DNA of 64,000 nucleotides from Hymenopellis radicata (GCA_015501595.1 JADNRX010000210.1:31233-95232); one strand, 5' to 3'. Positions 1 to 12,616 are shown, counted from the first letter of the stretch. Translations and numbers: made by a program. The notes: generated by a model not told the origin, from the sequence alone.

Positions 1-344
1 GTAGTCATGGAGACGAGCGTAATGGGCAGCGTCTTGACGCGACGTGACTGAGAGGAAACAAGAAGAACCGTCGATCACCCAATGAGGCAGTTCAACGTTC
101 TCCTCCCGCCATCATCTTCAAAAACGCCAACCCGGAACACGACGCGTTTCGCAGCCGTTTGAAGGCTTGATTCTGCGCGGAACGACTTACCCTTCGACTG
201 CAAGAGTGACAATTCTTGAAACTGGGATAGCGGGAAGCTCGGGGGAAAGTGTGTGGTTTTCGTCCATTCGGTTCTCCATTTGACGTAGTTTTCAGACGAT
301 TATTATCGCTTACTCGGTCGTTTCATCCTCCGAACATTCAACGG

Positions 345-1000
345 AATACGACGCCTTGATATGCCGACTGCCAAATGGGCCGGAAACGAAATCTTGAAGG
401 AGAACGGCGTGGGGCCGGACCGGCATTTTTTTCGCGTGAAATGGTGCGTATTTCATGTTGATATTCCCCCTTCATTTCTGACCCTTTTGATCAGATCTGG
501 CTTTGATATTCGAACGTTTTGGGTTCAATTTCGCTCAGGCTCTGCACCTTACGATTCCTCGAGAACCGCAGAGGCGGCTGCGCCGCCTCCCGACACGCAA
601 CCGACGACATGGACAAGCTTACTTCAAGACGTCTAGATTGCGACACGAGATATTGATCTTTCCCAGCGTCTGCTGTCCTCGCCGGACCGGCTTTTTTTTT
701 TTCAAGAAAAAGGTACATATTCTCCGTCATTCTTCGATACTATTTCTAACCCTTTTCAGATCAAATCGACCTCATTTCGGGCGTAGATATGATGGGATTC
801 CTTTAGCGATCGCGTTAATTCGCGCCTGGACGAAGAGGCGGCTGCGCCGCCTCCCTGTGATGCCGCCACACTTTGTAGCTGCCTAGCGCAAGACTTCTTC
901 TTTCGGTTTACAGGCTGTTGAACGTCTACGGCGTGATGGGGCCTCGCCGGCCAGGCTTTTTTTTCTGGGGAAAAGTGAGTATTCTGGGTTCATTTCGCGG
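345..1000. repeat. Three diverged ~266-bp tandem repeats with a GC-rich hairpin
   Basis: The core GCCGGACCGGC followed by a T-run occurs at 414, 681 and (as GCCGGCCAGGC) 946, giving spacings of 267 and 265 bp. Each core is followed by a donor-like GT (GGTGCGTA, GGTACATA, AGTGAGTA) and later by TTTTGATCAG/TTTTCAGATC-like sequence. A perfect 8-bp-stem palindrome, GAGGCGGCTGCGCCGCCTC, lies at 571-589 and again at 835-853 (264 bp apart). The reading frames through the array are short and unlike any protein I know. It may be a decayed multi-exon gene or a non-coding tandem array. Confidence 0.55.
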
Positions 1001-2380
1001 GTACTTCTGACATTTATTTCCTCGGGGTTTAGTGCATTCTTACCATCAAATTTGGTACGTTCACGGTTCAGATTAATTGTTTTCGAACCTGACGGCGCAC
1101 CAGGAATCAAGTCGGCCGCGTAGACACCTCGACTCGTTCGTGTTGCCCCTTCAGACTGAATTGTGGAATACAGGAACACGCAGGATTCGACTCTCCTTGG
1201 GTAAAAGCCGCCGCTGATGGCGATCTGGATCTGTAGGGGAACAGGTCATTCGCCTAATTGGGACATTTCGCGGCAAACTTGGCAATGTACGTTACCTTCA
1301 TATTGCTTGGTACCTGTTCTGGCGGCTCAGATTTTCTCCAGGTGGTGAATACGGCAGCAGTGAGCAGCGCCGCTGCGCTCGCCATGCGGGCTTCTCGCTC
1401 CCTCAAATACGGACGGCTTAATCGAACATTGCGCGCCACATGGTCCATTCACCGGATGACTTGGGACTACGCCGGGATGTACAGGACTGGCACATGCAGC
1501 GATAACGACCCCTCCACGACCACCAACGGACATAACGCGCTTCGCTTACGGACCCGGTCCTCAACACCAGAATTTCAACATGAACTGGGCTGCTACACCT
1601 GCAAGCCTAGGCTTCGACGTACTTGGATAATCTCCGTCGTGATGGCGATCCGGACCCTGTACAGGTCGGCTTTATGGACGGATTCGGACACGGGGGCGGC
1701 GAACTTGTGGTATGTTGATTTTGTATCCCTGATTTCCTGGGCTATTCGTGCAGTAGGATGTACGGCAGCAGTGACCAGCGGCTTTGACGCCGCTGCGCCT
1801 GCGTTGCGGGCTTCTCACTGGCTGCAGACACGACACTATGGACGCCACACTTGAACGACCACTGTTACGGCTTCGCCGGCGTCGATAGGCTCAGCAACGA
1901 GGACGACGGCTACCAGACGGGCGCCACGACTGTCGGTCTCGCTACGCACGGAGCTTAGAAGAAGACTTGTTCAATATCCGAACAGGAAGGTTCGTGCCCT
2001 TCACCTCATTGCGATCACTTTCCGGAATTAACGCTTTGTATTTCGTAGTGACGGCGACTGCAACTATGTCCCTCTGCCCTACTCTTAGAGTATTTCTGAT
2101 TTGGTTTCGTGAGGTGTATTAGCGGGCTTAGGAGCGAAAGCGCGGTGTATCGCCGTTGTAACGGGTAGGACTACATAGCATTTATGCCGTTAGAGACGTC
2201 TATTTGTAGACTATGCGAAGAATGCACTTTATTTGTCTAAATCTCAACTGCGCAAAAGTAAGACCAGTGAAGCAAAGTGAAGCCCATACCCTTCAAAGTG
2301 TTACTTGAACTTAGCTACAAAATATATATCTCGAAATAGACACTCGTTAAAGACAGTAGAGAAGCCCAAAATACTGTCTA
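1000..2380. other. Gene-poor stretch with a second diverged direct repeat
   Basis: GATGGCGATCTGGATCTGTA at about 1217 recurs as GATGGCGATCCGGACCCTGTA at about 1641. About 130 bp after each comes a related block (GGCAGCAGTGAGCAGCGCCGCTGCG at about 1352, GGCAGCAGTGACCAGCGGC at about 1764, each followed by a GCGGGCTTCTC motif), so a unit of roughly 420 bp is duplicated. The longest frame across it (1258-1854, +) is 198 codons and spans both copies, but it has no recognisable domain. From 1860 to 2380 I see nothing coding. Confidence 0.4.
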
Positions 2381-2764
2381 GAGTATGGTAGGATATCCTA
2401 CTCAAACATGGGAAATACCCAAAGTCGGAGAAATTCGCGGACTTACCAGTATGCCACATGTCCACTTTTACGAACAAGTGAGTAGTCTCGAAACGTCAAA
2501 TGTAAACTTCTTGAAAACTTCAATCCAGGGGAGCTCAGAAACCTACGCGATCGATGTTAGGAACCCTGAAGGTCATGTCCGTCTACTCGCTAGGATGATA
2601 TCCTGTGTTCAGCGCGGAATACTTCCTCCGCACGTCCAGTGGGTATGACAAGCTGCGTCGACGTTCTAGACATCCCAAGGTCCCGGAATTGAGGGGGAAA
2701 TATCGTATTCAAAGGTATCCATACGGACCAAGTGACCCCAAGTGATCGGGTAAACTTGCACTCG

Positions 2765-2795
2765 AACCACGTCCAGTCCGATCTTGGACGTGGTT
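2765..2795. repeat. Perfect 11-bp stem hairpin
   Basis: AACCACGTCCA at 2765-2775 pairs with TGGACGTGGTT at 2785-2795 around a 9-nt loop. There is no T-run to suggest a polymerase III terminator, and no gene boundary close by. The core CCACGTCC/GGACGTGG contains the ACGT core favoured by bZIP/bHLH factors, so it could equally be two divergent binding sites. Confidence 0.5.
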
Positions 2796-4889
2796 ACACC
2801 AACGCGTACCTTTGCTTTCCCGCTCTCTGGCGACTCTAGCGGACCTGAATCTACTTGGATACTCCTTCTAGGCTTACGTAATACTAATTCCGACGGTGCT
2901 TGGAGAGCTGGACGCGCTTTTACCCCGACTTTTCGCGTCAACGCCTCAGCGAGGTGTTTAGGACCCTGACCATCGATGACACGAGGATTTCTTGAACCCT
3001 GTGACGTGTCTGGGGCGTCGACAATCTTATCTTGACCTCTCGGATGTGGGGAAATGACGCAGGTCGTCGTTCTCCTCCTCCATACCTCCGACAGTTTTGG
3101 CGAATCAGTGTTTCCCGCCCAAGCTGGCTTGATCTGGCGACTTGAGCACCTGTATATACCTTGTCTGGACTTACTTGCGGTGGCATATTGCCCGTAATCG
3201 ACAATCACACGACAATAATCCTGAATTCAATATGGCAGTCAGAAGGTTCGTGCCTTTTCCCTTGTCCAATCGCTTCAATTTCATTCTGATCCTGTGATAT
3301 TTGATTAGAACGTAAACATAGACCTATTTCCGGGTCTAGAAGGGCGAAGAGCGCAACACGAAGCGGTGCGCATCTCCGCCACGAAACTGAGATCTGTAAG
3401 TTTTCCAAGTTCTCCGTGTTTAAGCGGCTCAATATGACTCCCATCAGATTTGCAGGGTGATCCTGAAACGATTCCAGCACGTTGGAGCTTGGCGACTGAG
3501 GAACACGAAGGGAAAGGATGAGTGCTGCACTTATGAGGAGGGGATAAGTTCCTTTCGTTTTGGTTTGGTTCTCTGAGGTGTAGCAACTTTCACAGTTCAA
3601 TTGAGATAGGTACTAATGAGATATTTTGGTCTCTATAGGCCGCGCAGGGAGGCTCATTTACGCGGGACGCGAGAAACGGCCTGGCGTGGCGGCACGAAAT
3701 TGCTTGGAAGTTCCAGACGTTTTCGCTCAAGCGGCATTTCTAAGCCACGGAGACCGATTACCCGAAGCGATTTACGTTTTGATTGGGGCCTGGACTGCTG
3801 TAAATGCGATAAAAGGAGGCAAGAATCCGACCAGACCCATCATCCTCCACTTTCTCTCCCTCTTCTCTCATATTCAGTCTTTATGTTCTCCTCTGCCCTA
3901 TACCTACCTTTTTACTGTCTCGCAGACCATCTCGCTCTGTCCCCCGACGCTATCGCCATCGACATCCCGACGCGTTTAAAAGCGTGACCCCGTTTACTGA
4001 GTTGATCGTGATCGTGGGTTTCCTCCCGACCACCATCATCCCGCGTCACTCAACTTTTTGTCCCTTGTCTAGTCGCCTTCAACGCTGCTTCTCACGACGC
4101 TTGAACCCTCCCGTAAGTCGTTTCTCTTCCTTGCTCATCAACGAGCTTACTCACCAGCTTTTCAGACTTTCCTAGTCGGCCAGTAAGCGCCGTCTCGACT
4201 GCGACGTTGACACGCCCAATGAGGGACTAGGATACTTTACGCTCTGTTTCCGACGGCGTGAGATGCATTGCTCAACTATCCAGTGCGTTGCTGAACGGGC
4301 TTTCTCACCGTTTTCTGACATCCCTTTACCCAGGTGTTCTCTTGGTGTTATCTCGTCGTCGTTACTCACAGTCGGGTTCCTTTTGGCTTGTCTTCGACGT
4401 GCATGAGTCCGACCAACGACGTCCTCTCTCACCGCTGTCCATAGCCCGGTTTCGAAGAGTGTTTCTTTTTTTTGGTGTATCCTCGTCTTAGAACGGCTCA
4501 CCGTTGAGTCTCGAGCCTTGGTACGTCGCAGTCCTTCCCTCCATCAACTCTGAACTCAGTATCGTCACAGACAGACATCGAGTAATTGCATTCCGGATAC
4601 CCACGCGACTCCCATGTTTCCTAGTCGACTCATTGGTCTCTGTGTTCTTGACTATTTGGTGAACCTCCTTCATCGACTGGTATCACCATGTTCGATTGTA
4701 CCCACAGGTAATTTCTTCTCTTGTCTTTTCAATGCTTGCACTTATTGGTGCTAGCTAGTCTATCCTCAACATCACATTGTCCACATCTGTGAGCCGCTAC
4801 CACATGTGTTTTCTGAATACTTACCATCGTTAGGGCTTCACGCGACTTCCAGGAACTATCTATTCAGCCTGCCGCCAACTCGATAACAA

Positions 4890-5768
4890 GGCTACCTATG
4901 TGCCGGGCAAGATCATTTGGCTACGCGCCGGCTGATTGGGGTACTCGCGCACTCGGCTATGCGCTGGGTGGTTACGACTGATCGCTTCCTGTCTCTCGAG
5001 GAAGCAAGTCGTGGACATATGCCACGTTCGCGGTAAGCCGTCTCTTCGCTGTTATCCTGTATACCGACTGAAGAACCCTGTTAGTGTATCCCTTAGTAAA
5101 CGTACCTTCGCCCAATGACCGACTCGCCAGATTTCTTGAAGGGGAGACGGCGGCTTCATGTCGAGGGACCTAGCGCTGGCGTGGGATGACTCAACAGGTT
5201 TATTCGATAGGGCTTGATGTGTGTATCCTTTTCCCGCCTCGTGTACCTTTGACTTAACCCTCCTTGTCTTCAGGTTCCGATCTAAATCTGAAGTCCAAGC
5301 ACCCAAGTTCTACAGGCTGTTAACGCTAGGCAAGACTCGTCTCAACGCTGCTTGATCCTCTACAGTAAGCGGTATTACTTGTTCTCGTTGATTTCATGTT
5401 TACAATAGTTGCAGGTGTTCTTGTTAGCGGTCTTCCTTCGGAGTGAGGACTCCGCATCTGTCGGTGCACCTCCAGGGGTCTCGATGCGCGAGAACGTCAA
5501 CCACGCGACTCTGTTGGCGGTGCGACTACTGTCTTGTTATCATGATACGATAACCTTGACATTGATGTCAACAAGTAAGTGACATGTTACTCGGGCTCAC
5601 GTCGCGGTCCTGACCTTGTTCAACAGGTGTTTTGTTGACCGTTCTCTTCACACGGCCGCTGATTTCGATCTTGCAACCTAAATGGACACTGACTTCAAAA
5701 TCACACTGTGGACTCATCATTTGGCTACGTGCCGGTGAACGACGGTTTGGCTTTGCGCCGGCTGATTG
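4890..5768. repeat. Dispersed GGCTAYGYGCYGG-type direct repeats
   Basis: ATCATTTGGCTACGCGCCGG at 4912 followed by CTGATTG recurs as ATCATTTGGCTACGTGCCGG at 5716, and a third time as TTTGGCTTTGCGCCGGCTGATTG at about 5746. Weaker copies are GGCTACCTATGTGCCGG near 4890 and GGCTATGCGCTGG near 4957. The copies do not share one open reading frame. Confidence 0.4.
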
Positions 5769-6546
5769 CTATAGGTCGCCACTACTATGACTAGACGCGA
5801 GTCCTTACTCGGAGGATGGCGTAGAAGCGCGAGGTGGCGGTCCCGGCGGTCAGTTCCTACGTTGACTTTCGTTCTTTCCTGGTATGTTATACGCCTCTTG
5901 CGACTGATTCCTTATGCTGACGTGTTATTGATTTAGCTAAACGCTCTCAAAATGTTTTCTGTAAGTTTATCCTCGATTTTGACCTGATATCGACGTTAAC
6001 GCTGCTCCTTCGTAGCTGTCGACTTTGGTTACACTAAAACAGCATTCCGGCTATGTAGCCCCCATGTTTAGCAGCGAGTTCGGTACGTAGCGTGAGATGC
6101 TTGACCGACTAGTTGCTGACTATACAATAGTCACCGACTTCCTTTCGCAACTTGGTACTATGTTCGCATCGACTCGTTACCTGTTGTGGGTAAGCCGGAA
6201 TTCCTTCTCCTCAATTGACTGCTGACCTGAGTGTCTTCAGGCCTTTGTTTTCATCTTCAGTACAGGAGGGAGTATTGACTCGACTCCTGCCCTAGTCCAT
6301 CTTGGACTAATCTGTGGGGCTTGTTGACGAGTGAATCTCGAGGAGGAACTTTTTGTACGCTGCTGTTCTCCTTACCTGAGCTTTGTTCTAACTGTCCCGT
6401 TTTGTTTCAGGAAAAAGATGTCTTGAGGACTGGGCCGTGGCTATCGACATTACACCAAGGAAACTCTGGCACACTCGAGTAGTGCCGCCCGGAGATGAAA
6501 CTTTGTACTGACTTACATACACTACACTCTACATCTATTGCTGTAC

Positions 6547-7358
6547 TTACTCGTCTCGCATACTGTAACTCCCTGGTACGTGGGCGCCTCCCTTCATTCG
6601 ACTCCCTACTGACAACTCATTGACAGACATGACTATGCACGTCTTTGCTAAACAACTCCCCGCCTGAACTCGCCCCTCCACACGGGGGAAGAAGACACCA
6701 AACACCCGAAGAGCCCACCATGAACGAAGAGGACGACAGAGCGCCACCCACGCCAGTGAGAAGAAGTCCCCACCGGGAACCCTCCACTCGCGAGGAAGGA
6801 GACGTACTCCCTCCGACAGTAAGACGAGGTGAGCGTGAGCCCTCGAAGAAGGGATGTAAGCGACATGCCTCTCGATATCCAGCACGATATTCCAGCCATA
6901 TACACGCAGCCGGTCCTGAAAAAGATCCGAGAGGTCCTCCACAGCGCGTCGTAGTTCAACGTCTCCAGAACAGATTTTGTCCATCAACGGCGTAAGAGGA
7001 AGAATTATGTTTTGCTTGTGCGTAGTATGCGGAACGAGGGCCATGATGCCACGAGCGTTCCTAGTCGGAACGACTAGAGTAGAGAGGGCGGGAGATAAAT
7101 CCGCGGGTTTGAGGATTTTGTATGGGACACATTGGAGAGAAATGGCCAGAGAAGCAGGAGGAAGCAGGCGACAATTGCGTAGAGATAGGTCTTGGGCAAT
7201 TGCAGCAAGGCGGATATCGCCGGGTCAGCACGAAGGGTGTCGAGCAGAGACAGAAAGTTGTATCTCTCGATAAACAAGTCAAGAAAATCAGTGTGAGCAT
7301 GATGGTGATGGTTGGTGATCAAGACGCGTCTGATCGGCAAGCAGATTACATCTACCAT
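6547..7358 (-). other. Possible unrecognised minus-strand coding remnant
   Basis: Two minus-strand frames (7358-7074, then 7044-6547) contain protein-like stretches. The upstream one ends in a hydrophobic run that would make one membrane span. The downstream one begins with an amphipathic segment (EDLSDLFQDRLRVYGW). I could not join them with confident splice sites and recognise no family. A Pro/Glu/Arg-rich plus-strand frame (6645-6995) overlaps and is just as open, so neither can be preferred. Confidence 0.2.
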
Positions 7359-8029
7359 GAAGGAAAAAGGAGTTTATCTCGCAAGTCTAGAGCACTACCG
7401 AGATGTAAAGCTTCTAACATGGCTAATGTACCACCTCTACGGCAGGCTCCTGGTACTCAAGGACGAGCTCAGACTGTAGATCCCAAGAGCGGTGGTCCAG
7501 CTCAGAAAATGATAACCCAACCTTACCCCCTGCCATCCATCAAGACTTCACCATTGTTACCTAGTCGGAATGCTGTTTGCATTTGGAAGACATCCATACA
7601 TTGTGTACCCGCTTATAATTGGTATCCTGCCCTTGCCGTGGATGTACTACTACTACTACCGTTGTGTCACTCGGTGTCTGGGAGCTACATGAGCTCTGAC
7701 AGACTTCATGGATAGGTGAAGGCTCGGCTGCAGTGTACTTGGCATGAGTGTAACATCGTTGCGCGCTGGATGAGAGTCCAATGTACAGTCTAGGAGGGCG
7801 TGCAAGACGATACAGTCAATAAGTGAAGCTAAAACCATCGTTAGGGGGGGGCATTGCATCAAAGTATGGATGAGAAGCGAGTGGTGCATTGAGTGAGGAC
7901 TCCACATTTATCTAGATTGATGCAGGCCTGATTTCACGCTGGATCGTCGTCTTCAAACAGTAACATGCAATTGTACAGATAGCTTTTCCACAGATTGTAA
8001 AGATAGAATAAGTTAATCCGGAGAGTACA
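7359..8029. other. Intergenic, nothing recognised
   Basis: This lies downstream of CreC, which is transcribed toward it. The plus strand from about 7380 to 7650 has fragments resembling a hydrophobic protein start, but they are interrupted by stops. I see no RNA gene or repeat. Confidence 0.4.
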
Positions 8030-9967
8030 TTAATCAAAAGCCGCAGTGTGGGCGCGATGGCCATTCTTCCGTGCGCGCAGCGCTAATGGACGAATCCATA
8101 GTTTGACGAGTCCCGTTTTGGATGCAGTTAGAACCGAGCGTTGGAGGAAGGCTACGGCGGCGAGGAGGTCGCCTTCGACTTGCTTCGTCAGTACGGGCTG
8201 GACGACGGCAACCTCGTTACGCGAGGGTGCGGGGTGATAGCGCGGGTATGGCTTCTCATCTGTGGGCGACACAGAGGGGAGATGGAGAGCAGATCTGTCG
8301 TGCCGGAAGGCTAGTGATACAGTTGAAGACATGGATACGCGTTGGTGATGTGTTGCGTGGAATTTTGGTCTATGTAGTGTGCCACTGGAAAAGTCCCACT
8401 AGTAATCGACGATGAGGACCACTATGGGCAAGTATATCTCAAGACGTACGAGTATGAGTTTGTTGTCCTCGCCGACACTGCCGAAACGGTACGTCCGACC
8501 GTCGCAGCGGAGGTCATCGAACGCAACAGACGTGACAAAGGAGGAATGGCCTTGACAGCGCGCGACAACGCGTTGTTCCCAGGGGGAGAATATTGTCAAG
8601 AGATCATCTTGACCGCCAGTTAATATGAACCTGCCATCCGGTGACCAGGCGATACAAGTCAGCGCGCCGAAATACGACGCGTAACAGTCTACCAGCTGTT
8701 CTGCTAGAGCGTCTATGACCCTCAGGCATCCATCCTCCGAGATGGCACCGACATACTTGACGTCGGGCGAGAAGACAAAGTCGACGATGCTCTTTCTGGA
8801 CACGCGCCAGTGGCTCACGGGATTCTTGACCGCCTTTTCTTTCTCGGTTTTGAGCCCAGAGACGGGATGCCAGGGCGGCATGGTCACGAATATGTTGTCC
8901 ACTGGATCCCATTCTTTGGACGAAGATGGATCCTCCGCTTTGAAGGTACCGTCGTCTCGCTCCTTGTCGTAGACTATGATGGTTCCGTCTGCGTGAGAGA
9001 CGAGGAAGAGGGTAGAGGAGGAGGGAACCCAGCGGACCGCAGTGCATGGAGAGTTGGAGATGCAGCCCTACAGATCGAGGTTGGGCAGTGAATCTGCGAG
9101 TATTCGGATAGCATACCTGTTTGTTTAGACGCCATATCGTGATGATATAGGATCTGTGGGATCCTTTAGGATACGGGTTCGAGGACGCGAAGTGGCGGGA
9201 TACCTAACCAGACAAGATCTCCGGTGCTGAATCCAATAATTACATCCAGTCTCTCCGGCGAGGCCGTGAATGTATTGACATCGTGGCACGTCGGATGAGC
9301 AGAGAATGTCACTCTTGCTAGCGGTTCCTGCGGTATCAATAAGAAGGAGGATAACCTCGTTTACTGAATGCCCGACCTTGCTCTTCGACCCAACTTCAAC
9401 CCAGAGAAAGCTCTTGCCAGAGTTGTAGAACAGAAAAGTAGTATCGCCTTGTTTGGCGTTGAGAGCCTTGGCGCTGCCTTCTGCGGTCTGGATGCGTGTG
9501 ATGAACGTCGAGGACGTTGTCCGGATATTCTGCTTTGGCCGCACGACTCGCTTTTTTGCTGGCCCGGCCGGTGCATGCGCGAATAGGGAATGGGGTTCGA
9601 TGGATGGGCTGACATCCAGTGCAGGCGAGCCTTCGTCGTCGCCCGTATCGCTACTCGACTGGCTGATACCGTCGTCGCGAGACTTGCTCCCGTCCTTCCC
9701 TTTATCCTTGCTGCCGACATTGAGCAGCTGAGCAAAGCCCGGGGCACCACCAGGCGCCTTGGATGGCGGATAGCGTACTACGACGCTAGATACACGTGTG
9801 GGGTACGGGGCCAGGGGTACATTGACGTTGTGGGCGACGAGCAGGAACGGTTTGTGTTCCTCGGTGACCGAGTAGACGCCCTCGGGAGCAACGAACGTGG
9901 AATCATTCTCCATGACCGCAATAGATCGAGGTGACCGATTGAAAGGGTCACGCTCACCGTTGACCAC
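8030..9967 (-). CDS. creC: WD40 protein CreC (catabolite repression regulator)
   Basis: This is the fungal CreC/WDR20-family WD40 protein. In Aspergillus it stabilises the CreB deubiquitinase in carbon catabolite repression. I predict five exons: 9967-9377, 9327-9204, 9153-9117, 9067-8450 and 8398-8030. They give about 579 residues. Family blocks appear in order: FVAPEGVYSV near the N-terminus, a Ser/Lys-rich linker, HPTCHDVNTFTASPERLDVI, the repeat block FSPDVKYVGAISEDGCLRVID and TCIAWSPDGRFILTGGQDD, YRFGSVGEDNKLIL, and the C-terminal RYHPAPSRNEVAVVQPVL and KLWIRPL. Exon 3 needs one extra base at about 9130-9133 (SSRYG to RLNKQ); with it the exon sum is 1740 nt. The start could also be the internal Met at 9913. 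Its 5' end lies only 36 bp from the divergent BCKDH gene. Confidence 0.88.
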
Positions 9968-10003
9968 GATGATGGCCGTCCCGGATCTTGGCTCACGAAA
10001 GGT

Positions 10004-11462
10004 ATGTCTCTTACCACCAGGATCTCCTTTCGACGCCTGTTATGTTCTCGACGCCATTCTCGACGGCCCTATTCAACAGAGACAGTCGCGGTAGAGCCGC
10101 CCCCAGCAGGCGGACATCTGCCATCTGTAGCCACCTCGTCATTGCTCCGAACAACGCGAGATGTTGCGGTGCGCACGCCGGGAATTGTTTGGGCTGACGA
10201 GGACGCCTCTGGGCCGTCGAGAGCCATCGTCGGAGGGAGAGAAACGCGCAAAATGAACATGTATCAAGCAGTCCGTGACGCCATGAGGTATACCTTGGAT
10301 AAACGATGATTCTGGCCGTATTCTTACACCGCCTATAGCATTGCGCTTACCAAAGATGATAATGCTGTGGTATTTGGTGAAGACGTCGCATTTGGAGGCG
10401 TCTTTCGCTGCACGATGGTGAATCATTTGTTGTTGAACCTTTCTTACGTGTACTCATTTCCGCTGAGGAGAACAGGGGTTAGCGGAGGAATTTGGTACGC
10501 GTTAAACTATGCAGCATTACAACTAACTTACGCTCAATAGGTCGAGACCGTGTCTTCAACACTCCCCTCACTGAGCAGGGCATTGTCGGCTTCGGAATTG
10601 GTTTGGCTCTTATGGGACATACCGCCATTGCAGAAATACAGTTCGCGGACTACATCTTTCCTGCATTTGATCAGGTATAATCCATCCTCATTTCCCATCT
10701 AGTCACTCTCTCATTCCACGAAAAGCTAGTGAACGAGGCGGCCAAGATCCGCTACCGTTCAGGTGGTTCGTACAACGTTGGCGGTCTTACAGTTCGCACC
10801 CTTCTATGGCGGTGGGCCACGGTGGCCTCTATCATTCCCAGTCTCCCGAAGCTTTCTTCATCGGCGCCTCTGGATTGAAACTCGTTATACCCCGCTCTCC
10901 CATCCAAGCTAAAGGACTGCTTCTCTCAGCTATACGTGATCCCAACCCTGTCATCTTCATGGAGCCCAAGGTTCTCTATCGCTCGGCCGTTGAGCAAGTC
11001 CCCATAGATGACTTCGCTCTTCCTCTAGGACAAGCCGAGACGCTAGTGCGTGGTAATGATCTCACGCTTTTGACGTGGGGCACTCCAGTGTACCACTGTG
11101 AGGCTGCTATGCATCTGCTCGAGAATCCCCCATCCGAGTTGGAGAGTGCCATTCCCAAGTCTTTGCGGAAAGCCAAGATAGAGCTCATTGATCTGCGGTC
11201 GATTATGCCTTGGGACATCGACACTGTCGTCGAGAGCGTTCAGCGCACGGGAAGGCTGGTCATCGTACATGAGGCTGGGATGACGGGAGGGATGGGTGCG
11301 GAAATCAGCGCGCAGGTGCAGAAGAAGTGCTTCTTGAAGCTGGAGGCGCCTGTGAGGAGAGTGACTGGGTGGGACATACCCTCGGCGTTGCAATATGAAA
11401 AGTTCCATATTCCGGACGCTATTCGAATAATCGATGCTATTGTTGAAACGCTTTCTTACTAG
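10004..11462 (+). CDS. BCKDHB: Branched-chain 2-oxoacid dehydrogenase E1 component, beta subunit
   Basis: This is the E1-beta subunit of the mitochondrial complex that oxidatively decarboxylates the 2-oxoacids of Leu, Ile and Val, using thiamine diphosphate at the alpha/beta interface. The N-terminus is Arg/Ser-rich without acidic residues ([19 protein letters not shown]), a typical matrix presequence. Exons: 10004-10287, 10339-10417, 10476-10494 (19 nt), 10541-10674, 10726-11462. Conserved blocks are [90 protein letters not shown] and [13 protein letters not shown]. The final exon changes frame at the CCC run 10799-10801 (GGLTVRT to MAVGHGG); one added C gives 1254 nt and 417 residues, the usual length. 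I read this as a sequence error or a recent lesion, not decay. Confidence 0.9.
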
Positions 11463-12616
11463 TTTACTACTACGACACTGTACTGTCAGTAATACCTTGC
11501 CACTAGGATTCGAACAGATTCGGAAGATACTTCGGTGTCAGCGTCTTCTATTTCTCTCATCCACGCGTCAAAATGGTATTGGACGTACCGGTACAAAACT
11601 GTTCCTTCGTCCCCTTGACTCTTTACGAATGAAAGGCTCTACTAGTACTGTCCCCTCCGACGCGTCAATCCGTCGGTCAGTGATGACGTCACGCGTTTCG
11701 AATTCTCTTGAAAGAACATCAGACCAGAGTCATATAGCGCTTAGAGAGGCGGTCAGTAAGCCGTCTGCCCTCTTTCTTCTGAACGACGCGCGCGCCCTAC
11801 TCGACACGACCAGAGTTCGCGAGCCGGTGCTCGAGTCCTACACGCATGTCGGGCTCCACTTGGTTTCAGGGGCGACTGCGCGGATAACAAGACGCCACCG
11901 AGATCAAGATGGTCTCCCGCCTGGCGACGCGAACACTGATGTGCAGTGCACACTAGGTTTAGAGTTGGGCTGGAAGGAGTTTACCTTTGCTTGAAATCTA
12001 TTCTTGAAGACTTACTTACGGTCTAGGCACAGCCGTGCCTGCGCCACTCCGCCGCACGGTCTGATGACGAGGCGAAATTTCACCGACTTCATCGCGACGA
12101 TCTGGTCTGTTTTTAGGGTGCATGAATGATGTTGCTGGGATGGTGGTCTTCGCGTCCGCGTTGCCCTAGTGGTCACCAACACCACAATTGCTGGGCCATC
12201 CAGGCTCTGCTCTATTTCTATTATTAGTATGAGTATACTCATAATACTCTACTGACAGTTGCCGGCCCCTCTACGCCAGCTGGCAGCTAGACACCACAAC
12301 AGATGCCTCCGGGTCGCCATAACCACTACAGTGGCCGGTGTTCTACCCGGAGATAAGGACGGACCAAAGGCAACTATAGTGACCAATACGGTCGTTACGT
12401 CCAGGTCAGGTCCCTACTATCTTTTCAAAATTCATGTTCCCTTCGTTCACGACCTTGACCTGTTCCACTTGTTGAGCGGACGACGACGGTCTTTTACTTC
12501 CTTTCTCCCTGCCCCTTCGTTCAACGTTGGTCTATAGTCCATTCCTTTTCAACCACGCTTCCCAAGCAACGCCTCAAAACACTGTCCTGTCCACCCTCCC
12601 CCCCTCCTCCTCAAAT
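11463..12616. other. Intergenic, no recognised gene
   Basis: A 186-codon plus-strand frame (11434-11994) starts inside the end of the preceding gene and has no family resemblance. Thr/Val-rich fragments near 12160-12400 look a little like the extracellular Ser/Thr-rich leader of some fungal membrane proteins, but no splice path to the next gene is convincing. A GATTCGAAC motif at about 11505 resembles a tRNA T-arm, but no cloverleaf can be drawn. Confidence 0.35.

Larger units (their letters stand above)
2380..6540. other. No recognisable gene; AT/pyrimidine-rich, intron-like sequence
   Basis: Open frames here are short and overlap on both strands. The longest is 180 codons on the minus strand (2666-3208) with no familiar motif. 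Between 3620 and 3990 a short plus-strand frame reads like a possible exon fragment, but nothing extends it. From about 4680 to 6420 donor-like GTAAG/GTAAT and acceptor-like pyrimidine-AG signals recur every 100-150 bp, yet the intervening pieces do not join into a protein I recognise. It may be a decayed gene or a long non-coding transcript. Confidence 0.35.

Noticed and set aside
2666..3208. A 180-codon minus-strand frame as a gene
   Set aside because: No family features, no splice partners and a chance-like composition; a plus-strand frame overlaps it.
11500..11525. GATTCGAAC resembling a tRNA T-arm (minus strand)
   Set aside because: No matching acceptor stem, D-arm or anticodon arm could be drawn within 80 bases.
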